From Bombilactobacillus thymidiniphilus (GTDB lineage Bacteria; Bacillota; Bacilli; Lactobacillales; Lactobacillaceae), in the NCBI RefSeq assembly GCF_023380245.1, contig NZ_CP093365.1:1116001-1180000 (forward strand): 64,000 bases of DNA, given 5' to 3'. This document shows, one piece after another, positions 8,744 through 18,449 of this stretch. A program made the position numbers and the translations under genes. Every line of letters begins with the position of its first letter. Within the stretch, counting starts at the first letter, position 1. A model generated the notes under the pieces. It had not been told where the DNA came from. It did not search any database and saw only the letters and a list, made by a program, of their open reading frames with translations.

Positions 8744-9658
8744 ATACTTATTGCTAAAAATAATTTAGGACAATTAATTTATGCTGTTAATTATCAAGCA
8801 GGCATGCCAGTATTTTGTCCAGACTGTGACCGACCAGTAGAATTAATAGTTAGACCGCAGCAAAGACCTTATTTTCGTCATAAGGTTACACATCGTGGCA
8901 ATAATGAAACAAAAGTCCACCAGCAAGGCAAAAATTGGTTGGCAGACTTTTGGCGACAACAGGGAAAAGTACGCTTAGAAGCTGTAATTACTAGTCAGCA
9001 ACGCGTAGATGTTTTGGTGCAAATGCGTAATATACAATTAGCTGTAGAATATCAATGTTCATCAATTAGTGCCCAGCAACTACAACGGCGACAACAGCTT
9101 TATTTACAGCAAGGTTTGCATGGACTGTGGATTTTCGGGCCTTCGCACTATAATAAAGCTAGCAAATTAGTCCATTTGCAAACGATAATGAGCTATACTG
9201 CGCGGTGGGGCTTTTTCGTTATTTTTAAATTGCCCCAAGAAAATTATTTACGCTTGCAATATCACTATCAAGTGCATCCTACCAGTAATCAATTATATTA
9301 TCAGCAGCAAAAAATTAGCACAGTTCAGCAATTATTGAATTTTAGACCAGTTCTAACTTCTAAAAAAATTGCCATGATTAATTGGCAAAATTGGTATCAA
9401 TATCGCCAAAGACGTCCAGATAGGCAATTTATTTTGCTACAAAATTGGTGTTATCAGCGACAAATAAATTTATTGCAAACAATAAAAAAAACATCGCTAT
9501 TCGCGGTGTTACCAATTTATAAATATTTAGCTTGTTATTTAACAATTGTTAGACAAATACCGAATGCACAATATTTGGTTGAAGTTCCTTTAGTCGGTGA
9601 TAATATTATTCAACAATGTGCAGATCAGGAGTCTGCGCAGCAATTTGGTCAGATTTAA
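8744..9658 (+). CDS. coiA: Competence protein CoiA-like
   Basis: DNA-uptake accessory protein, needed in streptococci for processing incoming DNA and recombination. Typical features: the N-terminal zinc ribbon (FCPDCDRPVEL), FRHK with downstream histidines, and a nuclease-like core (LEAVITSQQRVDVLVQ, then LAVEYQCSSIS with the family's EYQ-SS motif). About 304 residues, normal length. The start is odd: no ATG or TTG is available in frame. The frame opens at GTG 8735, embedded in the RBS-like AAGGGTGATT. The family N terminus (Met-hydrophobic-hydrophobic-Ala) fits best with initiation at ATA 8744. If GTG 8735 is used the protein is three residues longer. Its 3' end overlaps spxH, which runs the other way, by 53 bases. 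Confidence 0.85.
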   Translation: MLIAKNNLGQLIYAVNYQAGMPVFCPDCDRPVELIVRPQQRPYFRHKVTHRGNNETKVHQQGKNWLADFWRQQGKVRLEAVITSQQRVDVLVQMRNIQLAVEYQCSSISAQQLQRRQQLYLQQGLHGLWIFGPSHYNKASKLVHLQTIMSYTARWGFFVIFKLPQENYLRLQYHYQVHPTSNQLYYQQQKISTVQQLLNFRPVLTSKKIAMINWQNWYQYRQRRPDRQFILLQNWCYQRQINLLQTIKKTSLFAVLPIYKYLACYLTIVRQIPNAQYLVEVPLVGDNIIQQCADQESAQQFGQI

Positions 9659-10220
9659 CTAAATTATCCATTAAGCTGTCTAGATCATCAATGCTGCAGC
9701 GATCAATAAAGACGCCACTTTCATCACATGGCTTGCTATAATCATAAATAATTGTTGATGGTGTTGAAGAGACTCCTAATTCAGAAGCTCGTTGTTGATC
9801 AGCAAAACATTGTTTTAAAATTAAATCACTATGACTATCTTTTTCCAATGCTTCCCAATTTAAACCAACTTCTTGTGAAATATCATAAGCTAGTTGATTA
9901 TTAAATTCTTTATTATCAACATTTAAAGCATTTTGCATGCTCATCAAAAATGCGCGAGCTTTTTTGTTGCCTTGTAAAGTAGCTGCTTTATAAAGTAAAG
10001 TTGTTCGATAGGTTTTTTGTGTAATTTCATTACGTAGGTCTATATTATGAATGTCAAAGTTATTGTTTTGAATATAATTATTAACGGTTTGGAAGCTGCT
10101 TAAAGCGATAAAACGGAAATGAGCTTTGATATTGTGCTTATTTGCAAATTCAATGATTGTTTGTTCTGTTTTTAAACAGTGATTTCCAATAGGATTAATA
10201 AATGAGAAAACTTCCCACAT
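9606..10220 (-). CDS. spxH: ClpXP adaptor SpxH (YjbH), DsbA-like fold
   Basis: Adaptor that targets Spx to ClpXP. The start at 10220 follows AAGGAGG, giving MWEVFSFINPIG; the upstream frame extension lacks an RBS. 204 residues. The fold is thioredoxin/DsbA-like: the opening strand WEVFSFINP, a helical insertion, and the cis-proline region STPSTIIYDY. The redox centre is reduced: where Bacillus YjbH has CxxC, this protein has PIGNHC, keeping only the second cysteine, so it is unlikely to work as a disulfide oxidoreductase. It is divergent from relQ and convergent with coiA (53-base overlap). Confidence 0.9.
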   Translation of the reverse strand: MWEVFSFINPIGNHCLKTEQTIIEFANKHNIKAHFRFIALSSFQTVNNYIQNNNFDIHNIDLRNEITQKTYRTTLLYKAATLQGNKKARAFLMSMQNALNVDNKEFNNQLAYDISQEVGLNWEALEKDSHSDLILKQCFADQQRASELGVSSTPSTIIYDYSKPCDESGVFIDRCSIDDLDSLMDNLVKSDQIAAQTPDLHIVE

Positions 10221-10378
10221 TGAAAACAATCCTCCTTCGTATGCTATTTTGTAACGCATAATATAAAGATATCAAAAATAAAAAATTTTACAACAAATTT
10301 GCTTAATCTGTTGGATTTAAATTATTAAATTAATTCGTTATAGTCTGTGTTATAGTTAATCACGGCGAGGTGATCATT

Positions 10379-11062
10379 ATGGTTGAAACAAATTGGAATA
10401 GCTTTTTATTGCCGTATAGTCAAGCGATAGCTGAGCTTAAAATAAAATTACGCAGTATTCGAGCTGAATTCATTGAAAATGGCGAGCATTCGCCCATTGA
10501 ATATGTGACCGGACGTGTCAAATCGGTTGATAGCATTAAAGAAAAAATGAAGCGTCGTTATATTTCTGCTGATTTATTAGAGCAAGATATGCAAGACATT
10601 GCAGGTTTACGTATCCAATGTCAATTTGTGGAAGATATTTATCAAATCGTAGATATTTTGCATGATCGTACCGATTTAGCAGTGGTGGAAGAGCGTGATT
10701 ATGTAACCAATAGTAAGCCTAGTGGTTATCGTTCTTATCATATTGTCTTACAGTACCCTGTGCAGCAAGCTAGTGGTGTTAAAAATATTTTGGTGGAAAT
10801 TCAAATTCGGACGTTAGCGATGAATTTTTGGTCTACGATTGAACATTCTTTGAATTATAAGTATCAAGGTGACTTTCCTGAGGATATCAATTCACGTTTA
10901 AAACGAGCTGCAGAAGCTTCTTTCATGTTAGATGAAGAAATGTCAAAAATTAGAGAAGAGATCCAAGATGCTCAAAAATATTTTACGCATAGTAAGTCAT
11001 CTGATTTTCAATCTTTAAAGGGGAGCCAGCAACATGAAGGTGTGGATTCAAAACAATCATAA
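10379..11062 (+). CDS. relQ: Small alarmone synthetase RelQ (GTP pyrophosphokinase)
   Basis: Makes (p)ppGpp from ATP and GTP/GDP; a synthetase-only enzyme without the hydrolase or TGS/ACT domains of Rel. The start at ATG 10379 follows GAGGTGATC. 227 residues match the RelQ (SAS1) class. Motifs: VKSVDSIKEKMKRRY, DIAGLRIQCQF, NSKPSGYRSYH, and VEIQIRTLAMNFW with the catalytic EIQIRT, then EHSLNYKY. It starts the operon relQ-nadK-pseudouridine synthase-mgtE, with overlaps at each junction; its 3' end overlaps nadK by 29 bases. Confidence 0.95.
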   Translation: MVETNWNSFLLPYSQAIAELKIKLRSIRAEFIENGEHSPIEYVTGRVKSVDSIKEKMKRRYISADLLEQDMQDIAGLRIQCQFVEDIYQIVDILHDRTDLAVVEERDYVTNSKPSGYRSYHIVLQYPVQQASGVKNILVEIQIRTLAMNFWSTIEHSLNYKYQGDFPEDINSRLKRAAEASFMLDEEMSKIREEIQDAQKYFTHSKSSDFQSLKGSQQHEGVDSKQS

Positions 11063-11834
11063 AAAATTATCACAGCGTATTGCCGAAGAACTGTGCGCTA
11101 AATTAGTGCAAAAAGGTGTACAAATTGCGGAATTGGATCCTGATTTAGTAATAACTATTGGTGGCGATGGAACATTTTTAAGTACTTTTCACCGCTTTAG
11201 TAATCGTTTAGCTAAAACCAAATTTGTAGGGATTCATACCGGGCACCTGGGTTTTTACACAGACTGGAAAGATAGTGAAGTTGATGATTTAGTTGATAAT
11301 ATCACGCATAAAGAACCTGAGGTTACGTTGTTTCCTTTATTAGATGTAAAGTTGACAATGGAAAATTTACAAAGTAGTCATTTTTTATCGCTAAATGAGT
11401 CTGTCCTCAAGCGGGTTTCGCAAACGATGCGTGCGGAAGTTTATATTGATGATGATAAGTTTGAGCGTTTTCGTGGTGACGGTATAGCAATTTCGACACC
11501 GACTGGTTCAACTGCTTATACTAAGTCAATTGGTGGCGCCTTAGTAGATCCCACGATAGCAGTCATGCAATTCAATGAAATAGCTCCTATCAATAATCGG
11601 GTCTATCGGACAGTTAATTCGCCTTTGATCTTGCCTCGAGGTCAGGTAGTCACGATTATTCCTGATCAACAAGATGATTATGTAGTGACGATTGATAATT
11701 TAGCTAATGCTAATCAAGCAGTAATTAAAGCTCAATATCAAATTGCTCAAGAGCAATTACAGATGGCTACTTACCGTCCTAAGAACTTTTGGGTGCGCGT
11801 TCGTAATGCTTTTTTGGTGGATGGAGATCAATGA
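11034..11834 (+). CDS. nadK: NAD kinase
   Basis: Phosphorylates NAD to NADP in the cytoplasm. 266 residues, typical of Firmicutes. The GGDGTFL phosphate-binding motif is near residue 43, followed by the NE/D motif (SLNESVL) and the conserved DGIAISTPTGSTAYTKSIGG loop near 155-175. RBS AAGGGGAG lies just upstream, inside relQ. The overlap with relQ (29 bases) and with the next gene (ATGA) indicates translational coupling. Confidence 0.96.
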   Translation: MKVWIQNNHKKLSQRIAEELCAKLVQKGVQIAELDPDLVITIGGDGTFLSTFHRFSNRLAKTKFVGIHTGHLGFYTDWKDSEVDDLVDNITHKEPEVTLFPLLDVKLTMENLQSSHFLSLNESVLKRVSQTMRAEVYIDDDKFERFRGDGIAISTPTGSTAYTKSIGGALVDPTIAVMQFNEIAPINNRVYRTVNSPLILPRGQVVTIIPDQQDDYVVTIDNLANANQAVIKAQYQIAQEQLQMATYRPKNFWVRVRNAFLVDGDQ

Positions 11835-12730
11835 ATTATAAGTGGTATAAACAAACACTTATCTCGCAAAGTTTAGGGAGCTTTTTGCAGCAAAAAGGCT
11901 TTTCACGGACGCAATTAAAGCAGTTTAAGTTTAGACAAGGACAAATTTATGTCAATCATAAAAAACGGCACTTGGATTTTAAATTAGTCTTAAATGATGA
12001 AGTTATCGTGGTATTGCCAAAAGAAGTAACTTCCACCAAAATTAAGCCAATGGCTGGCAAAATTGATATTTTGTTTGAAGATGATAATTATTTATTACTC
12101 AATAAACCAGCAGGAATCGCTTCCTTGCCAGCCAAAAATATAAATACGCCAACAATGGCTAATTTGGTGAAATATTATTTACAACGAACTAACCAAGATA
12201 ATGATGTTATTCATTTAGTGTCACGTTTAGATCGAGATACTTCTGGTGTATTGACTTTGACTAAGAATTCCTATGCGCATCATTTGATTGACCGACAATT
12301 TAGAACAGCTAATATTCAAAAAGAATATTTAGCATTAGTACACGATAAATTGCCGGTTTCAACAAAGTGGCAAACAATTGATTTACCGATCGGAATTAAT
12401 GACAGTAACCCTAATTTACGGCAGGTTACAAATGATGGTAAACCTTCTGTGACTAAATATTTGACTGTTCAACAATTTAGCAATTATACGCTGGTTAGAT
12501 TGCGCTTAATAACGGGACGAACGCATCAAATTAGGGTTCATATGGCTGCGATTGGGCATCCTTTGGTGGGCGATTTGAATTATGGTGGATCTCAAGATAT
12601 CATCAAACGGCAAGCATTACATTGTATAAGTTTAACTTTTTGGGATTATATTGGTGATCGAAAGCTTCAAGTACGGGCTCCTTTGCCCAAAGATTTCAAA
12701 TTATTAGCAGATAAAACAGTTGGGAAGTGA
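11831..12730 (+). CDS. RluA-family rRNA/tRNA pseudouridine synthase (YjbO-like)
   Basis: Converts uridine to pseudouridine in structured RNA. 299 residues: an N-terminal S4-like RNA-binding region (FSRTQLKQFKFRQGQIYVN), then the catalytic domain. The active-site motif is HLVSRLDRDTSG, with the catalytic Asp in RLDRDTSG near residue 138, and the late motif GRTHQIRVHMAAIGHPLVGD is complete. Exact target position cannot be read from sequence, so no RluC/RluD symbol is given. Position after nadK is conserved in Firmicutes. Confidence 0.92.
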   Translation: MNYKWYKQTLISQSLGSFLQQKGFSRTQLKQFKFRQGQIYVNHKKRHLDFKLVLNDEVIVVLPKEVTSTKIKPMAGKIDILFEDDNYLLLNKPAGIASLPAKNINTPTMANLVKYYLQRTNQDNDVIHLVSRLDRDTSGVLTLTKNSYAHHLIDRQFRTANIQKEYLALVHDKLPVSTKWQTIDLPIGINDSNPNLRQVTNDGKPSVTKYLTVQQFSNYTLVRLRLITGRTHQIRVHMAAIGHPLVGDLNYGGSQDIIKRQALHCISLTFWDYIGDRKLQVRAPLPKDFKLLADKTVGK

Positions 12731-14106
12731 CTATTTTGCAAGAATTAGAAAAGCGTGTCAAATTACAATTTCAAAAGTTGCATCAGTTATTAAAGGATGA
12801 TCGTGCGAAACAATTTCGTAAAAATTTTTTGGATATGCATTTTTACGAGCAGGGGCAATTCTTCTTAACTATGAATGCTTCACAGCGAAAGCAATTCTAT
12901 CAAATAATGAATCCTGATGAAGTGGGAGATATGTTTGATACCTTGCGAGATGATCAATTGGATATTTCCCAACTTTTAAGTGAGATGGATTTGAAATATG
13001 CTTCAGAAATGTTGAGTGATATGTATGATGATAATGCGGCTGATTTGTTGGAGCATTTGGATAAAGTTGAGGTAGATCGCTATTTAACAGTGATGGCACG
13101 CGAAGATGCCAACCAATTACGTGGTTTATTGCATTATGATACCGAAACTGCCGGTGGGTTAATGACAACTGATTATGTGGTCATGCAACAAGATGTGACA
13201 GTGCAAGAAACCTTAAAAGCGTTGCGCAAATTTGCACGAACTACGGAGACTATTTATTACATTTATGTTATAGATGTCAATAATGATTTAGTAGGTGTTT
13301 TGTCCTTACGTGATTTATTCGTGCACAGTGATAAAACTCTTTTGAGTAGTATTATGACGCACAATGTGATCTCGGTGTATGTTGATGATGAACAAGAAGA
13401 AGTCGCACAATTTTTCCGGGATTATGAGTTTACTTCTCTGCCAGTTGTAGATCATGCTAATCAATTAGTTGGGGTGGTAACCGTTGATGATGCGATTGAA
13501 GTTATGGATAACGAAGCCCAAGATGATTATTCCAAATTAGCGGGTGTTGATGTTGATGAAGATGACAATAGTCCAATTAAATCAGCCACCAGTCGTTTGC
13601 CATGGTTAATCACTTTACTGTTTTTAGGTATGATTACAGCTACATTGATCTCCCATTTTGAAACTTTATTGAGTAAAGCTAGTATTTTAGCTGTTTTTAT
13701 TTCTTTAATTACAGGTACTGCAGGAAATGCCGGTACGCAAAGTCTAGCGGTGGCGGTACGCAAATTGTCTGTCGAAAATAATAAAGGACGGCATATTACC
13801 AAATTATTGTTAAAAGAATTAGTTACGGGTTTATTTATTGGCTTAGCGACAGGGGTTACCATTACAATTGTCGTTGGGATTTGGAAGCATAATTTTGTTT
13901 TGGGATTTGTGATTGGTTTAGCAATGATGGTAGCAATTACAGTAGCTAATTTTGCGGGAAGTTTGATTCCAATGTTAATGTCTAAAATTGGTTTTGATCC
14001 AGCGGTCGCTAGCGGCCCCTTTATTAGTACTTTAAGCGATTTAACTAGTGTTTTGATTTACTTTAATATTGCTAGCTTATTTATGAAATTTTTTGTAGGT
14101 ATGTAA
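12727..14106 (+). CDS. mgtE: Magnesium transporter MgtE
   Basis: Mg2+ channel/transporter of the inner membrane. 459 residues in the usual order: cytosolic superhelical N domain (to about 140), two CBS domains (ETAGGLMTTDYV; LLSSIMTHNVISVYVDDE), a connecting helix, and five C-terminal membrane segments from about residue 290. The pore motif region GTAGNAGTQSLAVAVR is intact. The start is GTG at 12727, overlapping the upstream stop; TTG at 12736 is an alternative better spaced from GGGAAGTG. Last gene of the relQ operon, closed by a terminator. Confidence 0.94.
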   Translation: MTILQELEKRVKLQFQKLHQLLKDDRAKQFRKNFLDMHFYEQGQFFLTMNASQRKQFYQIMNPDEVGDMFDTLRDDQLDISQLLSEMDLKYASEMLSDMYDDNAADLLEHLDKVEVDRYLTVMAREDANQLRGLLHYDTETAGGLMTTDYVVMQQDVTVQETLKALRKFARTTETIYYIYVIDVNNDLVGVLSLRDLFVHSDKTLLSSIMTHNVISVYVDDEQEEVAQFFRDYEFTSLPVVDHANQLVGVVTVDDAIEVMDNEAQDDYSKLAGVDVDEDDNSPIKSATSRLPWLITLLFLGMITATLISHFETLLSKASILAVFISLITGTAGNAGTQSLAVAVRKLSVENNKGRHITKLLLKELVTGLFIGLATGVTITIVVGIWKHNFVLGFVIGLAMMVAITVANFAGSLIPMLMSKIGFDPAVASGPFISTLSDLTSVLIYFNIASLFMKFFVGM

Positions 14107-14130
14107 AAAGCCCATTATATGGGCTTTTTT
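14105..14130. terminator. Bidirectional terminator between mgtE and uppP
   Basis: AAAAAGCCCAT and ATGGGCTTTTT form an 11-bp stem with a 3-base loop, flanked by A-run and T-run, serving the two convergent genes. Confidence 0.92.
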
Positions 14131-14134
14131 GTTA

Positions 14135-14962
14135 CTATCTAATAAAACCAAAATAGCCAATAACTATGATTGCCAAAATAATTCGATACCAGCCAAAGGC
14201 TTTAAAGTCGTTGCTCTTGATATAATTTAATAAGAATTTAATTGCAAAGTAAGCTACGATGAAAGATACTAGTGTACCAACGAGTAAGACAGTGACTTGC
14301 ATGCTGGTAAAAGTATTACCCGCTATGAAGAATTTGGCTAGTTTTAGTAAACTAGCACCAAACATTGTTGGAATAGCTAAAAAGAAAGAAAATTCTGTTG
14401 CCACGAAACGTGAAGTGCCAATTAAAATGGCCCCTAAAATCGTTGCACCAGAACGCGAAGTTCCCGGAATTAGCGATAAAACTTGGAATAGACCGATTAT
14501 TAAGGCAATGGAATAAGGTAAATTATTTAAATTAGTTAAACGTGGTTGGCGTTTTTTATTCCAATTTTCAATAACAATAAATAAAATACCATAAACTAAT
14601 AAAGTCGCGGAAATAACTTGCCAATTATTAAAATGTTCATCCATAAAATCATTTAGCGGCAAACCGATAACGACGGAGGGAATACAAGCAATTATAACTT
14701 TTAACCACAAAACCCATGTGTCTTTTTTAGCACTAGTATTTTTTTTGGGGGAAAAGGGGTTCAATTTATGAAAGTAAATAATCACGACAGCTAAAATAGC
14801 ACCTAATTGTATGACTACCATAAACATGTGGATAAATGCCGGTGATTCTTGCAATTTGATGAATTCATTAGCCAAATAAAGATGTCCGGTGGAACTAATT
14901 GGCAGAAATTCAGTGATTCCTTCAATGATTCCCAAGATTATTGCTTTGAAAATATTTAACAT
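14135..14962 (-). CDS. uppP: Undecaprenyl-diphosphate phosphatase (BacA/UppP)
   Basis: Recycles the lipid carrier undecaprenyl pyrophosphate for cell-wall synthesis; overproduction confers bacitracin resistance. The start at 14962 (GGAG eight bases upstream) gives 275 residues; the longer open frame lacks an RBS. The two diagnostic motifs are present: [18 protein letters not shown] near residue 10-30 and [13 protein letters not shown] near 170. About eight membrane segments. Twenty-nine bases downstream of the lactonase-like gene on the same strand, so probably co-transcribed with it. Confidence 0.96.
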   Translation of the reverse strand: MLNIFKAIILGIIEGITEFLPISSTGHLYLANEFIKLQESPAFIHMFMVVIQLGAILAVVIIYFHKLNPFSPKKNTSAKKDTWVLWLKVIIACIPSVVIGLPLNDFMDEHFNNWQVISATLLVYGILFIVIENWNKKRQPRLTNLNNLPYSIALIIGLFQVLSLIPGTSRSGATILGAILIGTSRFVATEFSFFLAIPTMFGASLLKLAKFFIAGNTFTSMQVTVLLVGTLVSFIVAYFAIKFLLNYIKSNDFKAFGWYRIILAIIVIGYFGFIR

Positions 14963-14991
14963 AAAAAGTTCTCCATTCATTGCCTGATAGC

Positions 14992-16011
14992 TTAATAAAA
15001 TTTGATGCAAGTTCCTTCTGGTACTTTGCTGTCATTATTTTGAAATGTCAAATAACCAGTTTGTAAATTGCGTTGTAGTACAGTTACATCGTTTGATTTT
15101 TGATGAGGGACAAGCAAATAATTTTCAGTAGGATCCAAAATAAAATCGCGCGGGAAATCACCCTTTGTTTTGACAGTTTGTAGATGTTCTAAAGTACGTC
15201 CATCAGCGCTGATTTTAAAGGAAACAATCGAGTTATGACCACGATTGGAAGTATATAAATATTGACCGTCTTCAGAAATGCGGATAGCAGCAGCTGTATT
15301 TTGCCCGCTATAACTTTCTGGTAATAAAGTTTGTTGATCAATGAGTTTAAAATGTCCATCTTGATAGTTTAAAACGAGCACAAGAGATGCTAATTCACAA
15401 ATACAATAAGCAATCTGTGGGTGCTTAGGATTGAAAATTAAATGTCTCGGGGCAGCTCCGGCAGGTGCATTAAATTCACTCAAAAATGTTGCCTTGCCAG
15501 CATCATCGAAGCTATAAGTAGTAATTTTGTCAGTCCCATAATCACAAATGACTAAATTATCGTCAGGTGTCAAGTGTGCCATATGCGGATGACTGGCTTC
15601 TTGTTCAGAGCGCACGCTATGTCCGGTTAGTTGAATTTGATCAGTAATTGTTAAAGTTTGATCAGCATTGATTTTGTGAATAGTGACAATTCCTGTATGA
15701 AAATTAGCAGAGAAAACAAGCTTGTGTTTTTCTGCAATTTCAACATAAGCTGGGGAATCAGCAGGCTGCAAGGAGCTGCCTAAGTATTTGAAATTGGCGT
15801 TAATATCATAGGCAGCAATCCCACCTTGCTTGTCAGTTTGTACAATTGTATATAAAATATTTTTAGCAGAAACAGTAAAATAAGTAGGTCCTTGTAATTT
15901 TACTGCCAGCTTAGCAGACGATAATTTACCTGTTTGCGTATTGAGGCTCAATTGGTAAATACCTTGACTAGTTTTACGCGTGTAACCGCCGATTAATAAA
16001 TTTTCTTGCAT
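14992..16011 (-). CDS. Lactonase family protein (6-phosphogluconolactonase-like beta-propeller)
   Basis: Seven-bladed beta-propeller of the YkgB/Pgl lactonase family (Lactonase PF10282). 339 residues, the family's normal length, with AAGGAGG before the ATG. Recognisable segments: [16 protein letters not shown] at the start, [15 protein letters not shown] with the conserved His-Pro-His, [17 protein letters not shown], and [16 protein letters not shown], then [14 protein letters not shown]. No signal peptide, so cytoplasmic. It may hydrolyse 6-phosphogluconolactone, but members of this family are often assigned by fold only. Confidence 0.88.
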   Translation of the reverse strand: MQENLLIGGYTRKTSQGIYQLSLNTQTGKLSSAKLAVKLQGPTYFTVSAKNILYTIVQTDKQGGIAAYDINANFKYLGSSLQPADSPAYVEIAEKHKLVFSANFHTGIVTIHKINADQTLTITDQIQLTGHSVRSEQEASHPHMAHLTPDDNLVICDYGTDKITTYSFDDAGKATFLSEFNAPAGAAPRHLIFNPKHPQIAYCICELASLVLVLNYQDGHFKLIDQQTLLPESYSGQNTAAAIRISEDGQYLYTSNRGHNSIVSFKISADGRTLEHLQTVKTKGDFPRDFILDPTENYLLVPHQKSNDVTVLQRNLQTGYLTFQNNDSKVPEGTCIKFY

Positions 16012-16132
16012 AAAAATTCCTCCTTATGCAATATTTTATAACAATCTGACAGGAATTGCTGGCAGGATTATTTTTATTTGCTAATATATATGTTAAAACG
16101 GAGTAATGGTTTGCTTAAGGAAGCTGGTATGA

Positions 16133-17287
16133 ATGAAAACAAAAGAAACTTGGTTTACAAAGTGGTTTCTAAATAATAAAATTACAATCTTTCTATTAAA
16201 TATTTTATTGATTTTTTTGATTATTGCTATTTTTGCACAAATTGGTTATGTTTTTCGACCAATTAATAAAATTATTAGTATTGTGTTACCGCCAATTGTG
16301 GTAGCAGGTATTTTATATTATTTAATCAATCCGCTAATTAATTTTTTGGAAAAACGTTGTCATATTAACCGGATATTGTCGATTACTGTGATTTTTTTAT
16401 TGATTATTCTTTTGTTGGTTGGACTGGTCTTGACTTTGATCCCGGCAATTCAGAGTCAAGTTAATTCTTTAATTCACAACTTGCCGCATTATTGGAATGA
16501 TATTCAGCAAGCCAGCAATAATTTATTGGATAATCCACATCTGCGACGTTTTCATCTGGATGAGAATATTTCCTGGGATAAATTTACTAAGTCATTTATC
16601 AATAGTTTTGATGGTACTTTTAACACTGCTTGGAATAATTTCACTTCGGCGGTTGGCGTGATTTCTAATATTTTGATGATTATTTTAACTGCGCCGTTTA
16701 TCTTGTTTTTCTTATTAAAAGATGATCGCAAGATCAAACCACTGATTTTAAAATATGTCCCGTTACGTTTGAGAAATTCAACATCCCAAACATTAAGTGA
16801 AATCAATGAATCTTTGAGTTCTTATGTACGTGGACAATTGACGGTAGCATTTTGGGTAGCGGTAATGTTTTCTTTGGGTTATTTAATTGCTGGTATGCCT
16901 TATGGTGTTTTATTAGGGATTTTTGCGGGACTTTGCAATTTAATTCCGTATGTAGGCTCGGCAATTGGTTTGATGCCAGCGATTATCTTAGCTTTATTGT
17001 CAGGTCATAATATGATTTTTAGTGTAATTATCATTTTTGCAGTTGAACAAACGATTGAAACACGTGTAGTTTCGCCTCTAGTTGTGGGCAATAAAATGAA
17101 AATGCACCCAGTAACCACAATTTTGGTGCTGTTAGTTTCAGGAGGGATGTTTGGTCTAATTGGCGTGATTGGTGGTATTCCGATCTTTGCTATCTTAAAA
17201 ATTTTGGTCAGTCATTTCTTTGATTGGGTAGTGCGCAATTCTACATGGTATCAAAATAATAATGTTCCACAAGATAAAGATATGTAA
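16133..17287 (+). CDS. AI-2E transporter family (PerM/YtvI-like) membrane protein
   Basis: Polytopic membrane protein of the AI-2E/UPF0118 family; some relatives are Na+/H+ antiporters, others have unknown cargo. 384 residues with the standard layout: two N-terminal helices, a hydrophobic pair near 60-110, a soluble amphipathic segment (about 115-170), then membrane helices. The family signature GILAGLCNLIPYVGS is seen as GIFAGLCNLIPYVG, and HPVTTILVLLVSG is present. RBS AAGGA sits ten bases upstream of the ATG. Monocistronic, convergent with guaC. Confidence 0.88.
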   Translation: MKTKETWFTKWFLNNKITIFLLNILLIFLIIAIFAQIGYVFRPINKIISIVLPPIVVAGILYYLINPLINFLEKRCHINRILSITVIFLLIILLLVGLVLTLIPAIQSQVNSLIHNLPHYWNDIQQASNNLLDNPHLRRFHLDENISWDKFTKSFINSFDGTFNTAWNNFTSAVGVISNILMIILTAPFILFFLLKDDRKIKPLILKYVPLRLRNSTSQTLSEINESLSSYVRGQLTVAFWVAVMFSLGYLIAGMPYGVLLGIFAGLCNLIPYVGSAIGLMPAIILALLSGHNMIFSVIIIFAVEQTIETRVVSPLVVGNKMKMHPVTTILVLLVSGGMFGLIGVIGGIPIFAILKILVSHFFDWVVRNSTWYQNNNVPQDKDM

Positions 17288-17313
17288 AGCATGCTAAATT
17301 AGCATGCTTTTTT
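17286..17313. terminator. Bidirectional terminator between the AI-2E gene and guaC
   Basis: AAAGCATGCTAA and TTAGCATGCTTT form a 12-bp-arm inverted repeat ending in a T-run on both strands. It overlaps the stop codon of the AI-2E gene. Confidence 0.9.
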
Positions 17314-17314
17314 A

Positions 17315-18301
17315 CTAGTCACCATTAAAAATAGAATTACGTACCACCACATAATCTACTTTTTGCAAATCGGCAATTTTATTACCACCAGCATAGGAAA
17401 TGGCTGACTGGATATCTTCTTGCATTTCTTTTAAAGTGTCTTTGATACTGCCACGATAAGGAACAGTTAATTTTTTACCCTCAATATTTTTACGAATTTT
17501 TTTCTGAGCTTGCGAAGCTGAACCGTAGTAAACTTTAACTTTCTGTTCGTTAACTTCAAGTACTTCGCCAGGGTTTTCATCATGACCCGCTAACATTGAA
17601 CCTACCATCACCATTTTGGCGCCGAAGCGCAAGGATTTAGCGATATCACCATTACTGCGAATTCCACCATCAGTAATAATAGGCTTTTGCGCAGCATGAG
17701 CACACATTCTGAGAGCTGATAATTGCCATCCGGCGGTACCAAAACCAGTTTTGATTTTAGTAATGCAAGCTTTACCTGGTCCGATACCCATTTTAGTAGC
17801 ATCAGCTCCAGCGGCTTCTAGAAAATGAACTGCTTCAGGGGTCGCTACATTACCAGCGATGACAAAAGTATCAGGCAATTTATTTTTAATATAAGCAATC
17901 ATATCAGCAACAGCATCGCTATGACCATGTGCAATATCAATAGTGATATATTCGGGGATTTGCTTTTGCATTGCTATATTATCAATTAATTGATAATCCT
18001 CAGCTTTAATACCAACACTAATTGAGGCAATTAGATTAAGAGAGTGTAATTTTTGGATAAATTTTAAGCGTTTCTGGGGTTCAAAACGATGCATGATATA
18101 AAAATAATTGTTTGTTGCTAGCCAAATAGCTAATTGCTCATCAATAATGCTAGCCATGTTGGCAGGGATAATTGGTAATTTAAAAGTATGCTGCCCCAAC
18201 TTAACGGAAGTATCAGCTTGGTGACGATGTTCTAAAATACATTTTTTGGGGATTAATTGAATATTTTCGTAATCAAAAACTGGAAAAGCATTATTATTCA
18301 T
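17315..18301 (-). CDS. guaC: GMP reductase
   Basis: NADPH-dependent deamination of GMP to IMP in purine interconversion. 328 residues, the length of the Firmicute GuaC class. Opens [18 protein letters not shown]; the catalytic cysteine is in [17 protein letters not shown] near residue 175, and the phosphate-binding [11 protein letters not shown] is present. No CBS domains, which separates it from IMP dehydrogenase. AGGTGG lies eight bases before the ATG. Upstream lie three PurR-box-like CGAAC sites and a -10-like TACAAT (18337-18342, minus strand), which point to PurR control. Confidence 0.95.
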   Translation of the reverse strand: MNNNAFPVFDYENIQLIPKKCILEHRHQADTSVKLGQHTFKLPIIPANMASIIDEQLAIWLATNNYFYIMHRFEPQKRLKFIQKLHSLNLIASISVGIKAEDYQLIDNIAMQKQIPEYITIDIAHGHSDAVADMIAYIKNKLPDTFVIAGNVATPEAVHFLEAAGADATKMGIGPGKACITKIKTGFGTAGWQLSALRMCAHAAQKPIITDGGIRSNGDIAKSLRFGAKMVMVGSMLAGHDENPGEVLEVNEQKVKVYYGSASQAQKKIRKNIEGKKLTVPYRGSIKDTLKEMQEDIQSAISYAGGNKIADLQKVDYVVVRNSIFNGD

Positions 18302-18324
18302 ATATTAGACCACCTTATTCGTTA

Positions 18325-18381
18325 TTTACGAACTATATTGTAACATAAATGATAAATAGTTCGATATTTATATCGAACTAT
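18325..18381. promoter_or_regulatory. PurR-box cluster in front of guaC
   Basis: Three matches to the PurBox AWWWCGAACWWT. Two perfect copies lie back to back in opposite orientation (18356-18367 minus, 18370-18381 plus), making a 26-bp palindrome. A third with one mismatch is at 18325-18336 (plus). The outer convergent pair is separated by 19 bases, close to the spacing of paired Bacillus PurR boxes. The guaC -10-like sequence lies between boxes, so binding should block transcription. Confidence 0.7.
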
Positions 18382-18414
18382 CTTTTCTAAACAGCATATT
18401 AACTAAATTGATTA

Positions 18415-18443
18415 TTGATAATCATCGTCAGTGATACTATAAT
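18415..18443 (+). promoter_or_regulatory. trmL leader promoter
   Basis: TTGATA (18415-18420), 17-base spacer, TATAAT (18438-18443): near-consensus sigma-A promoter. Transcription should begin near 18450, about 140 bases before the trmL start. Confidence 0.85.
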
Positions 18444-18449
18444 GATTAA

